DNA of 64,000 nt from Anthonomus grandis grandis. Its lineage: Eukaryota; Arthropoda; Insecta; Coleoptera; Curculionidae. The position numbers and the translations under genes were made by a program. The stretch spans positions 41,474,227-41,538,226 of the forward strand of contig NC_065546.1 of assembly GCF_022605725.1 (NCBI RefSeq). The letters run 5' to 3'. The notes below the pieces were generated by a model. That model was given only the letters and a program-made list of their open reading frames with translations, ran no database searches and was not told the DNA's origin. Shown here piece after piece: positions 1 to 11,266 of the stretch (its first letter is position 1; every line of letters begins with the position of its first letter).

Positions 1-209
1 CAATGCGATTTTATGTAGGTAACTGATGTCTTTTATCAGCTGATGTTCATTTTTAGTTGCTCTTTTAATCGAAGGCGCGTTGAGCAGCAATCGGTAACTG
101 AAGTTCCATAGGCAATATTCTAATTTGCATGCAGGAATTTTCTAAAATAATTAATTAATAACTAACCTCAGGAACTCGCTGCTGATAGTGAGTATGAAGT
201 TTTTTTAAA
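1..209. other. AT-rich sequence, no gene seen
   Basis: No open frame, RNA gene or clear repeat boundary is recognisable here. It borders the repeat-encoded ORF relic that follows and may be part of the same element. Confidence 0.4.
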
Positions 210-540
210 ATTTAAATCGCACGTTAAATAGACACGCACTAGTCTTGCTCCTACAATAGTGGGATTCTACGCATGATTAAGATTCTATAAATTCTTTTAT
301 AAATTTACGTTTTTCATCGTTCTTGCGACCTACTCTGTCCCCTCCCCTTCGTTCTATTGGAAGTTTTGCTTTGTGCTTAAAATTACGAAGTATTCTTTGC
401 ACTCGGTTTGTTCTAAAATTCGTAGTGCCTAGAAGCGCCTTTTTGCTCACTCTTATCAGTTTTCCATTTTTCAAACGAAGATTGTATTAAATCGAGACTT
501 GACCGTGATTAGATTTTCCTTTTTTTGGTTTATTTCCTTG
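210..540 (-). pseudogene. Relic of a repeat-encoded insect ORF (RRGGDR / ESHYCRS motifs)
   Basis: Reading the minus strand gives a piece with the block NGKLIRVSKKALL, then RVQRILRNFKHKAKL, then ERRGGDRVGRKN, then a FIKEFIES block ending at a stop. Just beyond the stop the same frame region continues with ESHYCRSKTSA, so the ORF is interrupted. From memory, the order NGK..RV.KK.F.. / ERRGGDR / ESHYCRS recurs in many uncharacterised, multi-copy insect predicted proteins that look transposon-derived. I know no assigned function. The frame is broken on both sides of the best block, so this is a fragment. Identity rests on motif order only. Confidence 0.5.
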
Positions 541-973
541 GCAACAGTTCAATATGATATTGTCTTGATGTATTTTAGATTAAGATTCATATATGTAACG
601 ACGGAATTGTTTTATTCATTGTTAAAGTTTTGCAAAAATTTGGTTGTCCGGGTTTATGGTGACCACAAGTTGGAATGAATATGTGGTTTGGAAGCACATG
701 AGGTGTATGTCTTCAAATAATATAATTTTAGGTAATTAAAACGATTGTAAAACTTTTTTAGGTCATACCTGTCCCTTTTTTTAACATTCCGAGCATAGTT
801 TCGTGGTTATCGTTCTTTTCTGCGTGCTTTTCTTTCTTGGAAAAGGTAAAATCTTATTATCACTATTTAACTCATCCATACCAGCAAATCGCACCAAAAA
901 GAATGTTATGATGTTACACGTCAATACACAACAACCGTAATATTGAAGTTAAAAAACATATTCGATTTGTATG
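541..973. other. Intergenic/repeat AT-rich sequence
   Basis: No coding or RNA feature is supported between the relic ORF and the left terminus of the mariner element at 974. Confidence 0.4.
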
Positions 974-2755
974 TACAGATATAATCATTCAAACCTCGCC
1001 TATAGGGAATAGTCTATGAGCGTAAGCGAGAGGGGACATATGGAGTCCGCATGAGACAGGCAGAGGGCACAATACATGCCGTTTCCAAATTAATACGTTT
1101 GGCAACACTGATATTTCTGCCGCACGGCTCTCCGCTCGTGCATCAAAAAACGAGACATTTCTTATCCCCACCACACTGCACCGCCAATCTGAGATTGCAA
1201 TTTAAACGTTTAACCAGTTTAACGTCATTTTTATTCCTAGCTTTCTGCTTAATCAGCAAAGATCAAATTTAAAACCGCTCGCTATTTTTTTGTTAAAATG
1301 TGTTCTCTTAAGGAAAAAAAGCAAATTATTAAGTGGTATTATGCCGGCAGAATTGCATTCACGTTCGAAAATCGGCCCATTCCCGTACGCAGCACAATTT
1401 TTGCAATTATCCATAGGTTTGAGACCTTTGGGTGCTTGCAAAATTGCAGGAAATACTACGCAAATGAGCAACCACCTGTTGTTAGACCGCTAGGCGAAAA
1501 AGGGGAGCTTCGAGAGGTTAATCTTTGTGCCGTTGCTGAAATGAACTTTCCTTGCAATAGTACAACTATTGCCAAAGAAACGGGTATTGAGCCTTTAAGG
1601 GTTAGAAGAATTTTAAAAAGAAATAAGTACAAGTGCTATATAAGTCGTAAAAAACCCAAGAAATTTTCCCACAGGACCATGAGAGACGGATGGAATTTTG
1701 CCATGAAGTATTGGAAAGGGCAAATCGGGATGTAATGTTAGTAACATTTTGTTTTGAGATGACTCCCCTTACTTTATTTGTGGTAAACATAACCCGTCCA
1801 TTACAGTGGGTTGTTCGAGGGAAAATAAGCACATAAGCATACCAACACGTACACAATACCCTCAAAAGGTTAATGTATAGGCTGGCATTTTAGGTGATTC
1901 GATTATAGGCCCTTTTTTATCGATGGAAACCTTAATGCCAACAAATACCTTAATCTTTTGAGGGATGAAGTTCTTCCTACTATTCGAGGGCTCGATATCC
2001 ATTTAGAACAAGTTTGGTTTCAACAAGATGGTTGTCCCGCTCATAACGCATTAGTGGTACGTCAATTTCTCGAAACATCTTTCCCTGATCGAACAATCAG
2101 TGGAAACGGTACTATTAAATGGCCCGCCAGAAGCCCCGATTTAGCACCCAATGATTTTTTTCTTTGGGGATACCTAAAAGAACAAATTTATAGGCACGAA
2201 AATGAACGGACTACTAATTTAGAAGAGCTTTGTGTTAAAACTAGGCAAGCATTTATTTAATAGTATCTCCATTCAAATGTTGTCGAACACGAGAAGGTCG
2301 TTTTATGATCGGTTGACGTACTGCACTGCTAAACAGGGTGGCCTTTTTGAACCTGACATAAGATAATTTTTATTTTTATTTAATATTACCAAATTAACTT
2401 AAATTTAAATTATTTTTTTTATTTCCTGTCCAATATTTAGTTAATTTATGTTTACAACATTATTGCAGTCGGTTTTTAGTTTATTTTTTGCTGTTAGGAC
2501 AGGCAGCAGCAAAGACTCAAACGAAACATTTTTTTTTAATTTGCCACAGAGCAGTGCATCCCCGCTTAAACGCCTTAAGAATACTGAAAGCATAGAAAAA
2601 TGAATATTAATACTTTTAATTACTCTATGACTGAAAGGTTTCAGTTTCGGGCTTCGGCGGGGTCCGCTGCTTGTCCGAGTATGTTGTCACAACGTTGCCA
2701 GAATTACCGCGATATATAATTCCTATAGGCGAAGTTAGAATGATCATATCTGTAT
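974..2755 (+). mobile_element. mariner-like element copy A (DD41D), decayed
   Basis: Imperfect terminal inverted repeats of about 35 bp bound the copy. The left arm starts TACAGATATAATCATTC at 974 and contains CCTCGCCTATAGGG. The right arm (about 2720-2754) is its inverse and ends GATCATATCTGTA, with TA at both outer ends as expected for a TA target site. The interior carries a broken transposase at 1298-2366. Size (1.78 kb) and structure fit an old autonomous Tc1/mariner copy. The exact ends are inferred from the arm alignment. Confidence 0.7.
1298..2366 (+). pseudogene. mariner-like transposase relic (41 residues between D2 and D3)
   Basis: The N-terminal piece begins MCSLKEKKQIIKWYYAG, a helix-turn-helix start typical of this group, and includes RVRRILKRNKYK near residue 110. 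The frame breaks near 1735; the first catalytic region is scrambled across 1735-1950. The C-terminal piece resumes with a second-Asp block (WFQQDGCPAHN) and a third-Asp block (SPDLAPNDFFLWGY). I count 41 residues between these two Asp residues. A third frame supplies the C-terminus, ending GGLFEPDIR and a stop at 2364-2366. At least two frameshifts make it inactive. The start is the ATG preceding the conserved IIKWYYAG block. Confidence 0.8.
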
Positions 2756-3213
2756 ACAAAGCATCGCGTTAGTCGCGTAGGAACAAGAATAGCGTGCTTA
2801 TTGGTCGACGCGCAAACAAGCAGTTTTGCAAATGAACTGTAAACGTAAAGAAAAACTTTTGCAAATAACCTGCAACTTTGTACCAACTTTTAAATGGGAA
2901 AGAGGCAGTTATGAAAAACTTTGACGATAGTAACACGTTCCTTATTAAAATCCTGTTGAACTTGACGAAAAAGTGAATTTTGACTTTTTTGTCAATTATA
3001 TAATATACTCATATAACTTAGAAAATTGTTGAAAAGTGTAAATACTTCTGTCAGTTTTTTTCAAAGTAATAAAGTTCAAACCAGTTTTGACATATTTTTG
3101 TGAAAACCGTAAAGTTCTATCTGTACTAGTAATCTGACATCTTTCACAAGTTAGTGACTGTAAAACTATTTACTTTACATACAAGCTTAAAAATCTTCAT
3201 TTCACAATTCTAG
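2756..3213. other. AT-rich sequence before the candidate terminal exon
   Basis: No open frame or repeat was recognised. If the next entry is a real terminal exon, this is intronic sequence and ends in the acceptor ATTCTAG at 3207-3213. Confidence 0.35.
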
Positions 3214-3506
3214 GTTATACCACAGGATTGCAAAAACCAATAATCATGAGTGCGCAGTCTACTCCGCGCGCCACACCACACAATCCCAGTCCAGACGTGC
3301 TGCGTATCTATGTTCCCTACTCTCCATTGGAAACACCCATACCAAGTCCACATAATGGAGAAGTTCAACGTATTCCGTGTTCATTTCCGGATATGAACAA
3401 AATCCGGATCCGGATCGACAATGACGAGCTGCCGACGCCGCTCGTCGAACAGGGGCAGATCAAACATTTTAGGTTAGAAAGTCCTACAGAGGTTGATATC
3501 AATTAA
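3214..3506 (+). CDS. Candidate 3' terminal exon of an unrecognised gene
   Basis: An acceptor (TTCTAG at 3208-3213) is followed by an open frame with two bases completing a codon, then about 97 residues to TAA at 3504-3506. The protein segment is Pro-rich and polar (VPYSPLETPIPSPHNGEV, then NKIRIRIDNDELPTPLVEQ, ending SPTEVDIN) and reads like a cytoplasmic C-terminal tail. GC content and codon use differ visibly from the surrounding AT-rich sequence. An internal ATG (MSAQSTPRATP) could start a short ORF instead. Upstream exons would lie left of this window or beyond the mariner copy. No family is recognised. A poly(A) signal lies 315 bases downstream. Confidence 0.45.
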
Positions 3507-3819
3507 GTTTGATTAGAATCTATGCTATAAGCTCTGGTTGTATCATATCCAGTAAAAAAAGATGACTGGAACATTTATGTCAATATTAGTTATGGGATTT
3601 TTTTTGCTTTGGATTATAACTATTTACGTTGATTCCATAGTAGATTTACAACGAAGTACCTACATTAGACAATACGAGAACATCGTAAAACCGGACTTAG
3701 TCAATAGTAAATATAAATTATTATTGATTTTTAGCCAAATCACGATAATTTTGTCTGATTAAGTACTTTAACAACGTCGTTAAACTTTAAGTGTCATTCT
3801 TTTGGGAAAATAATTTACG

Positions 3820-3825
3820 AATAAA
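3820..3825 (+). terminator. Poly(A) signal AATAAA for the candidate terminal exon
   Basis: A canonical AATAAA lies about 315 bases after the TAA at 3504-3506. It is the nearest one on this strand. Further AATAAA motifs near 4185 and 4735 are alternatives, expected by chance in such AT-rich DNA. Confidence 0.35.
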
Positions 3826-5353
3826 TATTACAGTTGAATCCCATCAAGTGAGTAAAATACTTTTAGAAATGTGATATCAAACTGCAAAAGTTCGTCTTTC
3901 CAAGGACGCTTTAACTTTATGGCTATTCACAAAAAAACTTTCTTTTTCTTTTTTTTTAGTTAGAGGAATACTCTTTAGTGACAGACTAAATGTAAAGAGA
4001 ATTTTAATTTTATTTTTTGATACACTCATAGAATTTTGTTAAAAAGCGACACAATTTTAAAAAAAGTTGTGTCAAAAGACTTTAAATTTTAACATTCCGT
4101 TTTGTGATGTAGAACTTAGTTTCTGAAACCATTTTGCATTCGTAATGTTGTGCCGTGGTTGTATCCTTAAAAATATATTTGCAATAAAGTTGGTGTGTAA
4201 CATGAAATCAAGTTTTAAATAAACTTTCATTGTAAATTGTTACAATTATCATTTTGGTTAATTTAATTATGTGCCATAGGATGTGCACCACTGTTATGTT
4301 TTTAGCTAATTTATTTTTGGTATAAATGCGGTGAAAGGCTTAAAACATGTTAGCTGCAAAGAATATTTTAGTCATAAGGAATTTAGCAATAGAAACTTAA
4401 TCAGGCGCTCGATTTAGGAAGGAATTCAATCTATCTTCCAAGTTTTCTTTATTATTTTTTTTGATACTAAACATTTTTTGACTGACTCTGTAGATGTTGT
4501 AGCTACTATTTTGTTTTTACGTATTATAGTCTCCTACAAGGGTTTTTCTTCATTATTTGTATTTTCTCGAATTTTTCAAATTCTAAAATAATATTTTTCT
4601 CTGTGTATAGTGTGTGATACTTGCAATAATATTGTGTACGTAACGTTTTTGAACTCAAAGTGTTCACGAAGTTAGAATTAATGATAAATTGTTACATTTC
4701 CTTCATTCTTAGAATGATAATGTCTAAATTTTGTAATAAAAATTTTATTTACAGAAACTAATTTCTTTAAATTCTATACGAATCCTTATATTTATTCTAT
4801 TAAAATAAAAAAGATGGTTTCTTTTAACGATCCAATAATTTTTCTGTCGAAGTGAGTGATTTGTGGGATTCAAAGATCAATAAATAAAAATCTAGGTGTG
4901 AGCAAACTGTCCGATGTTTTGCTAAATATATTGGCTTTTTCAGGGAACTAAAATACAATGGTGAGGCATAAAAAGCTGTACTAATCAAAAGAAAGCTTTG
5001 TTTTTATTAAAGACATAAGAATGAATATTTTTATTTCTTTAAACTAGATTTACAAGTTATTGTATATCCTAAACTTGATCGTATTATACTGTGAAAAGAG
5101 AGCAAAGTTCAGATATAGATTTCCTATACAAACTGGTTTATGTACTCTGCTCTACTTAATCTTGCAATAAATACAATACAATAATCTTTAATTAAAAATT
5201 TTTCAAATTTACCAATTCTTAGACCTGATAGAACTGAAGCACAAAAGTTGTAAAGAGCTTGTCTGTGCATCATATAACAAAATGCTATTCAAAAAAAAAA
5301 GAAAATCAACATTTTAATATTTCAGACCGGTTAGTCATGAACGGACTCACTTT
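3826..5353. other. Long AT-rich stretch without recognised features
   Basis: Only homopolymer runs and scattered AATAAA motifs are seen. No coding frame, RNA gene or element terminus could be supported. Confidence 0.45.
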
Positions 5354-6218
5354 TACAGGGCGTTACAAAATTCGGTGCAAATATTTTAAGAGCACATTGT
5401 TGGAGTTAAAATAATCCTTTTTTTCCTCAGAGCTACAGCCAGCAAAAACTGCTTGAACAAAATACATTATTTGGACCACTAACTAAAGTTATGCGTTAAA
5501 TCTTTTAAAAATTTGAGAGTCTCTGTTTTTTTTAGTTGTCTTTGACAATTTCCGTCTTAAAAATGGTGTAAACCCGGATTCGGGAGGGGTTATATTTATG
5601 ATGAACTATATCTTATGTCTCCGATAAGAATTTTAAAAATCTATAACACCATCTAGTCAGCCAGGAAAAAAATCTAAACTTATCGTTTTTTGCATTTTTT
5701 CGATACAATTAATTTGATTTGTCAAAAATTAAAGCAGTCACGACCTACTTAGTTTTTTGTAATTTGATAGCTTAATCGGGTGTAATAATGTTCCCCTTTC
5801 ATTCACCAATGATTTTCTCGAAAACGGTTAATTATATCGAAAAAATGCAAAGGACAAAAATTAAAGACTTTTCCTGGCTTACGAGATGGTGTTACTAGAT
5901 TTTTAAATTTCTTATTGTAAACATAAGATAGAGGCCATCCGAAGGGTAAGCCTCGCCGAATCCTCCTTTAAAATTGGATTTACACTATTTTAGAAGCGCA
6001 AAATCAAAAGAGCACTCAAAAAACAGGGACTTACAAATTTTGAGGACATTCATAACTGTAGTCGCGGTTCCAAATAAACGAGTTTCTTCAAACAATTTTC
6101 GCGGGCTGTAGCTCTAAGGGGTTGCATTTTAGGACACATGTTTATATTAAAAAAGTTTTATTTTTACTGCAACAATACTCCCTTAAAATATGTGCACCGA
6201 ATTTAATAACACCCTGTA
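5354..6218. mobile_element. Palindromic MITE, 865 bp, TACAGGG termini
   Basis: The left end starts TACAGGGCGTTACAAAATTC at 5354; the right end is its inverse, finishing AACACCCTGTA at 6218, with the shared block AATTCGGTGCA(A/C)ATATTTTAAG. Inverted similarity continues inward for several hundred bases, including AAATTTGAGAGT-like and TAACACCATCT-like blocks mirrored near 5890-6010. There is no transposase frame, so the element is non-autonomous. The TACAGGG end is shared with other elements in this window, and TA at each border fits a Tc1/mariner-type target site. Confidence 0.75.
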
Positions 6219-6689
6219 TAGATACTCAGAATATTCTTGACTTATGGATAATCTTAATAAACAAATTTTGTAAACTTTTGATTTACAATATGATGATCTC
6301 AACATGGCAGTCTTATGTTGGTATATTTGAAGTCCAAGGTATAGTATGATATTAACTTTTATCATTTTTAGGAAACCATGGTTAGTTTCATTATTACAAG
6401 AATTAACACTAATACTGGTAAAATTTGGTTAACCGTTTATGTACAGAGAAAAAGCCATAAATTTTGTTTTAGCAGTATTAAACTAAGCAAGTTAGCATTT
6501 AGGCAAACTTTGATTTATCTGCATTCTGAAAAGCACTGAACCCAAGATTGTTCCCCGTGAAATCCCCACTAGTAAAACTTTTTCCGCGCTCTGTGTGGAA
6601 CTGATGAAGCGAGCGAAAATTTGAAAGAAGAGTAATAGTTGTCGAAAGAGTTATACTTTATTTTCGCTCGCTTAACTAGTCCTTAGTAA
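6219..6689. other. Non-coding sequence between a MITE and a LINE relic
   Basis: No supported gene. The part near 6560-6660 contains GAAAATTTGAAAG-like and TTTTCGCTCGCTT blocks that may be LINE sequence continuing from the next entry. Confidence 0.35.
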
Positions 6690-8270
6690 GATTCCATGTC
6701 ACGCTCCTGATACCATACGGATTCATTTTTTTCAGTAGTCTATCATGGGGTACCATATCGAAAGCTTTTATCCGATCCAGGAATATAGCGAGAGGCTTTC
6801 GACCTAATTGAATTGCCGATGGAATAAAGCACACCGCTCGATACATCACATCGGTTGTGGAATCTCCGAAATCTAAATTGCATTCCTGAGATCATATTAT
6901 TTTGGTTAAAATATTTTACTAATCTATTTTTATAGGCTTTTCGACAACCTTAGCCATATTACTTGTGCTAAGTGCAATAGGCCTATAATTTCTTGCGTCG
7001 GAAGGGCTACCCTGTCTAAAAATTGGAGTAACTAAAGTTGCTTTGAAAATCTCCGGGAACCTAACCCTCCTGTACAAAAATTTTATTTATTAATATTGTT
7101 AAAGGAGGTACAATGCTATCCGCTATGAATTTAAGAGTTCTTGTGTGTAATTCTATTATGTTCAGTACTTGCTGCGTCTTTTAATGTGTTTTTTATTTGC
7201 TCTTTATATTTCTTCCTTCTGTTACAGGATTAAGGGTTATTATATTTTCATTGTGGAGTACGGCGAAATGTGTATTTCTTGACTTTTTAATCGACTCCGC
7301 CATCTTGATTCGAATACTTATGAAGAATTATTTATTAAATGCATTTGCGATATCTAGGTCCTTGGAATGAATACCACTTTCTGTTTTAATTTTCTTAATG
7401 CTATATTGTTTTCTTTTATTATGATTTTTAATTCGAATATCTTTTCTTTATAGTAGTTATTTTTTGTGATTTTTTTTAATTCTATTTCTTAGGTCTTTGC
7501 AGTAATTTTTAGCTTGTATATTGTTTGGATAATTTCCTTCATATTTCTGTTCCCTGTCTCTTTTTTTATTTCTCCAGTTCTTTTTTCTTTTTATTCAATT
7601 TATGTTCCTATGTTCTGTGGAGCGATTCATATGGTACTTAGTTGCCCTTTTGTCTGCATCCTGTTCTGTCGAAAGATCAGTCCTATAGTAGTTTTCCTGT
7701 CCTATAGAATTTATCTTTTGGATTTTAACATTTTTAATCTATTCAGTAATATTCGCCTTATGTTTAGAGTTTAGAATTACTGAAGTTCTGTAGTGCCTGG
7801 TTATTAGAGTTCTCAAAATAAAAGCATCTAATAAATATATGGTCGATTATTGTTGTTATTGAGGATATAATCCAAGTAGGCTTGTCAATAATCAATGGAA
7901 TTAATCCAAAACTTGCTATCTTATTCAGATATTGTTGAACTGACCTATATCCAGTTTAGAAGTCTGAAAAGTCAATCTGACAAGCTTTGAATTTCATTTA
8001 ATTTATCAAGTATTTCATTTAAATTTTACAAAAGGAAGTCCAGGTTCGTTGAACGGAGTCTATAATTAGTGCAATTAAACTGTACTTAATCTTATTTCTC
8101 CTAAAAATATAGTCTTATTTATTTGTTTTTTTTTTATTTGGAATGTTTCAGTAAAAATCAAAAGATCGTAGGTAGTATAGTCAAAATTGGTTTCATACAA
8201 AAGTACCTGTATTTTATTTAGGTTTTGTTGAAGGCTGCAGATATTTAATATAGTTGACTGGGAGTGAAAA
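6690..8270 (-). pseudogene. LINE (jockey/CR1-type) relic: endonuclease and reverse transcriptase pieces
   Basis: On the minus strand, 8270-7810 gives an endonuclease-like end (ETNFDYTTYDLLIFT; later KPTWIISSITTTIIDHIF, cf. the usual PTRIT..TLIDHIF). 7300-6900 gives an RT N-terminal block (VPEIFKATLVTPIFRQG, then SDARNYRPIALST and MAKVVEKPIK). 6890-6690 gives QECNLDFGDSTTDV and AIFLDRIKAFDMVPHDR, the FLD..KAFDxVxH motif of RT domain A. Frames shift repeatedly and the YADD block is absent, so this is a dead, truncated copy. Motif order is correct for a single LINE running right to left. Confidence 0.7.
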
Positions 8271-8368
8271 AGTGAATTAAAATAATTTTGAGTTTGGGAG
8301 TCGTAAGACTTGTGTCATATAAATATGAAAAAATAGTTTAACCAGTTCAATCTAATTACCAAGACCCG

Positions 8369-9954
8369 TATACACGTTCGGCGGTTGAAAAATTTCGAAT
8401 ATGATTTTTGCGTAATGTGTAAGAAGGAGACGGAGTAGAGCGAGAACAAACTTGGCTCCGCCCTGGGCGGCTATCGCGTCGTCGTTGCGCTTATCAGTCC
8501 GGCGAAAGTTTATTTCAACCTTTGGTACGAAGACAGTAAGAAAATAAAAATGGTTTTCACTGTTGATCAAAATATTAATATCATTAAATGGTATTGTCAT
8601 GGATAATGCAGAAGAAGTTGTCGGCCGTTTTATATTTGCATATCCTGATCAGCAAGTCCCTACTGCTAAAACAATTTATAATATCTGGCATAAGCTTGAG
8701 CAGTCGGGATGTGTAAATCGGTGTGCAAAATGTTTTAGTGGCGATCAGGAACCTCGTCGAACACCTGACGCTAGAATTGAAGAGGAGGTCAAGGTGTATG
8801 CTTTTGTGGAAGTAAGTGAACCTTGTTCTAGCTCCCAAATTTCTGAAGAACTTGATATTCCAAGTCGTACAGTGCGTAATATTTTGAAAAGAAATAAGTA
8901 CAAAGCCTATAAAATTAAAAACACTCAAGAAATTTTTCCAGAAGATCAAATAAAACGCTTGGAGTTTTATGAAAACTTAAGAGAAAAAATTGATCAAAAT
9001 GGCGACTTCACAAGTAATATTTTATTTACAGACGAGTCATCTTTTTCTCTTCTAGGTCGACATAATTCTTCAGTCGTGAGATATTGGTCTCGGGAAAATC
9101 TACATTTGAGTGTACCATTACGAACTCAATACCCGCAAAAGGTAAATGTTTGGACTGGTATTTTAGCCAATCACATTGTAGAGCCTTTTTTATTGATGGT
9201 ACCTTAAACTCTGAGAGATATTTACTTTTATTGCAACAAAATATTATACCCGCTGTACGAAACTTAGATGTTAATTTTGAGGAAATTTGGTTTCAACAAG
9301 ACGGATGTCCCGCTCACAGCGCTAGACAAGTGCAGAACTATTTAACAAACACTTTTCCTGAACGGCTTATTTCCACAAGAGGTACCATACCATGGCCTCC
9401 GCGATCTCCAGATCTGACGCCTTGCGACTACTTCTTATGGGGCTATTTGAAGGAAATCCTTTGACAACACCGACATGAAAGAGCCGTTAATTTGGACGAA
9501 TTGCGACTTAGAATTATTAATATTTCTAGGTCCATTACACCTGAAATGTTAGCCAATGTACGTAGAGAACTTTACGACAGGTTGAGATACTGTGAAACCC
9601 AACGAGGCGTATTTGAACAGCCTATTAAATAATCCATTTAATTAGAATTATTATTTTGTTTAAGAGTTATTTTTAATTTTATTTTAGAATATTGTATTTA
9701 GTTTTCACCAAATTATCTTTCGTGTGCGCGTAAAATTGCAATACTTGATTCGAGGCTAACCTACCCATCTCCAATCGCTTGCTAAACATCACTGCGAGCA
9801 AGCCCAAATTAAATTCACATTGCGAGCGGTACGGAGAATCGGCGTCGCTATCGGCAGGAGGTTACCGATGCAGTCGTTCTCTGTCTACTCTCTATCTATT
9901 AGGTCTAATACATTAAAACTCAATCCGTAAGATTCAACTCGCCAAACGTGTATA
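8369..9954 (+). mobile_element. mariner-like element copy B (DD41D), least decayed of its type here
   Basis: Short inverted ends: left TATACACGTTCGGCGGTTGA from 8369; right CAACTCGCCAAACGTGTATA ending at 9954. TA forms the outermost dinucleotide. The 1.59-kb body carries one transposase frame (8550-9632) with three visible lesions. Terminal repeats are about 20 bp, much shorter than in the palindromic elements elsewhere in the window, and they lack the TACAGGG end, so this belongs to a different subfamily. Confidence 0.75.
8550..9632 (+). pseudogene. mariner-like transposase (DD41D), three lesions
   Basis: The frame starts MVFTVDQNINIIKWYCHG at 8550, then needs a one-base shift near 8601 to continue NAEEVVGRFIFAYPDQQ. 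The helix-turn-helix region ends near ILKRNKYKAYK. First catalytic Asp in ILFTDESSFSL, second in WFQQDGCPAHSA, third in SPDLTPCDYFLWGY, with 41 residues between the last two. A second frameshift lies near 9200 (before FIDGTLNSERY). An in-frame TGA at 9462-9464 interrupts LKEIL/QHRHERAVNLDELRL. The protein ends GVFEQPIK at 9632, about 355 residues when read through, normal for the family. All three Asp residues are retained despite the lesions. Confidence 0.85.
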
Positions 9955-10674
9955 AATAAATAACTAACGTTCGAGCCAAGTATTCCAACATCTTTTGCTT
10001 ATTCTAACAAAAGTTATATCCAATAAGTAAAAATCGAAAGGTAAAGATACACTGCTTAATACACATTAAAATAAAAATCATGTTAAGGCATTTAGATCTG
10101 CATCTGGTAAAACTAAGTTTTCTTTATTTTCAAAATATTCATAAATTTCACCAGATTGCATCTACATATAGTTAGGGCCGCTTTCACACAGGCCTCTCCT
10201 TGGTTTCGGTAATCTTGTCTACAAGATTTGCCTACATTTTCTATTGTCCTTTGAACCAGTTTAAACATAAAGTATAAACATCTTCGAGATCCTCCCTCTT
10301 GCAATTCACTTTTAGAGTTTTAGAGTTTTTTTAGAGTTTTAACTTTTAGAGAATTTTATACATATTAATGGCCAAAAAAAAATATCTTAAAAAATAACTT
10401 ACTAAAAAATTATATTATCAATTAGGGCATAGTTAAACAATTTAATGAGACAGCACAAAGAATAGACTAATTTTTAAATAAAAAATAGAAAGGGGCGTGT
10501 TTGAATTAAAATTTTATTGCAGGCAGATTTATTTTAATCTCTTGCTGGAAATAATCAAATATTTTATGTTCAAAGATTTGTGGCTCTCATATATAAAAAA
10601 AAACCCAATTCATACATAGATGTTGAATGTAGAGAAAGTGTTATTAATTTCTTAAATATAATGTTTTTGAATTT
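9955..10674. other. AT-rich sequence with a possible MITE end
   Basis: No gene supported. Around 10170-10210 the sequence TTAGGGCCGCTTTCACAC stands out as GC-richer and resembles the terminus of a MITE, but no matching inverted partner was found nearby. Confidence 0.3.
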
Positions 10675-11266
10675 GCTTCCCTGTACATTTTATAGAAAAA
10701 ATGTAAGATAACTATTTGAAGAGACCAATCTGACCTTGACCTTGTGCAAAGTTTTAAAAAATGTTAATAAGCCAATCTTAAAATTATTCAATTAAATGTA
10801 ATTGCAAAATTAGCAAATTTTCGGTTCAGGTAAAACCAAACGGGCACCAGTAAAATGAATATTGTCACTCACGTGAGGAAAAGTGTCAATAAATCAGTGA
10901 CAGTCGATATTTAAAAACAAGCATGAATTATTCAATCGATGAAAAAATAGCCATAATTAAGTGGCATTATGCGGGAAACAGTTTGTAACAAAAGTAATGT
11001 TAACGTGTCTTACTTTGAATGTATGCTTGTGAGATTGATAAAACGAAAAAAAAAACATTTCTTGTATTCGGCTGTACGTCAGATTTGACAAAGCTGGTGT
11101 CTGGTTTTACCTGAACCGAAAATTTGGTAATTTTGCAATTACATTTAATTAAATAATTCAAGATTCGCTTATTAAAATTTTTTGAAACTTTGCACGAGGG
11201 TTTGCCAGATTGGTCTCTTCAAAAAGTTATCTTACATTTTTACTGTAAAATGTACAGCAGGGAAGC
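10675..11266. mobile_element. MITE derived from a mariner-type element, 592 bp
   Basis: Near-perfect terminal inverted repeats of about 163 bp: left 10675-10837 (GCTTCCCTGTACATTTTA ... TTCGGTTCAGGTAAAACC) and right 11102-11266 as its inverse. The unique centre contains, at 10923-10988 on the plus strand, an ATG frame MNYSIDEKIAIIKWHYAG that stops almost at once. This matches the start of the transposases at 1298 and 8550, so the MITE is an internally deleted autonomous element that kept the transposase start codon region. Confidence 0.85.

Noticed and set aside
3562..3762. 66-residue frame with a hydrophobic start
   Set aside because: No splice sites, poor initiation context and AT-rich composition; most likely chance.
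7514..7774. 86-residue hydrophobic frame
   Set aside because: Lies within the minus-strand LINE relic; hydrophobicity comes from T-rich codons.
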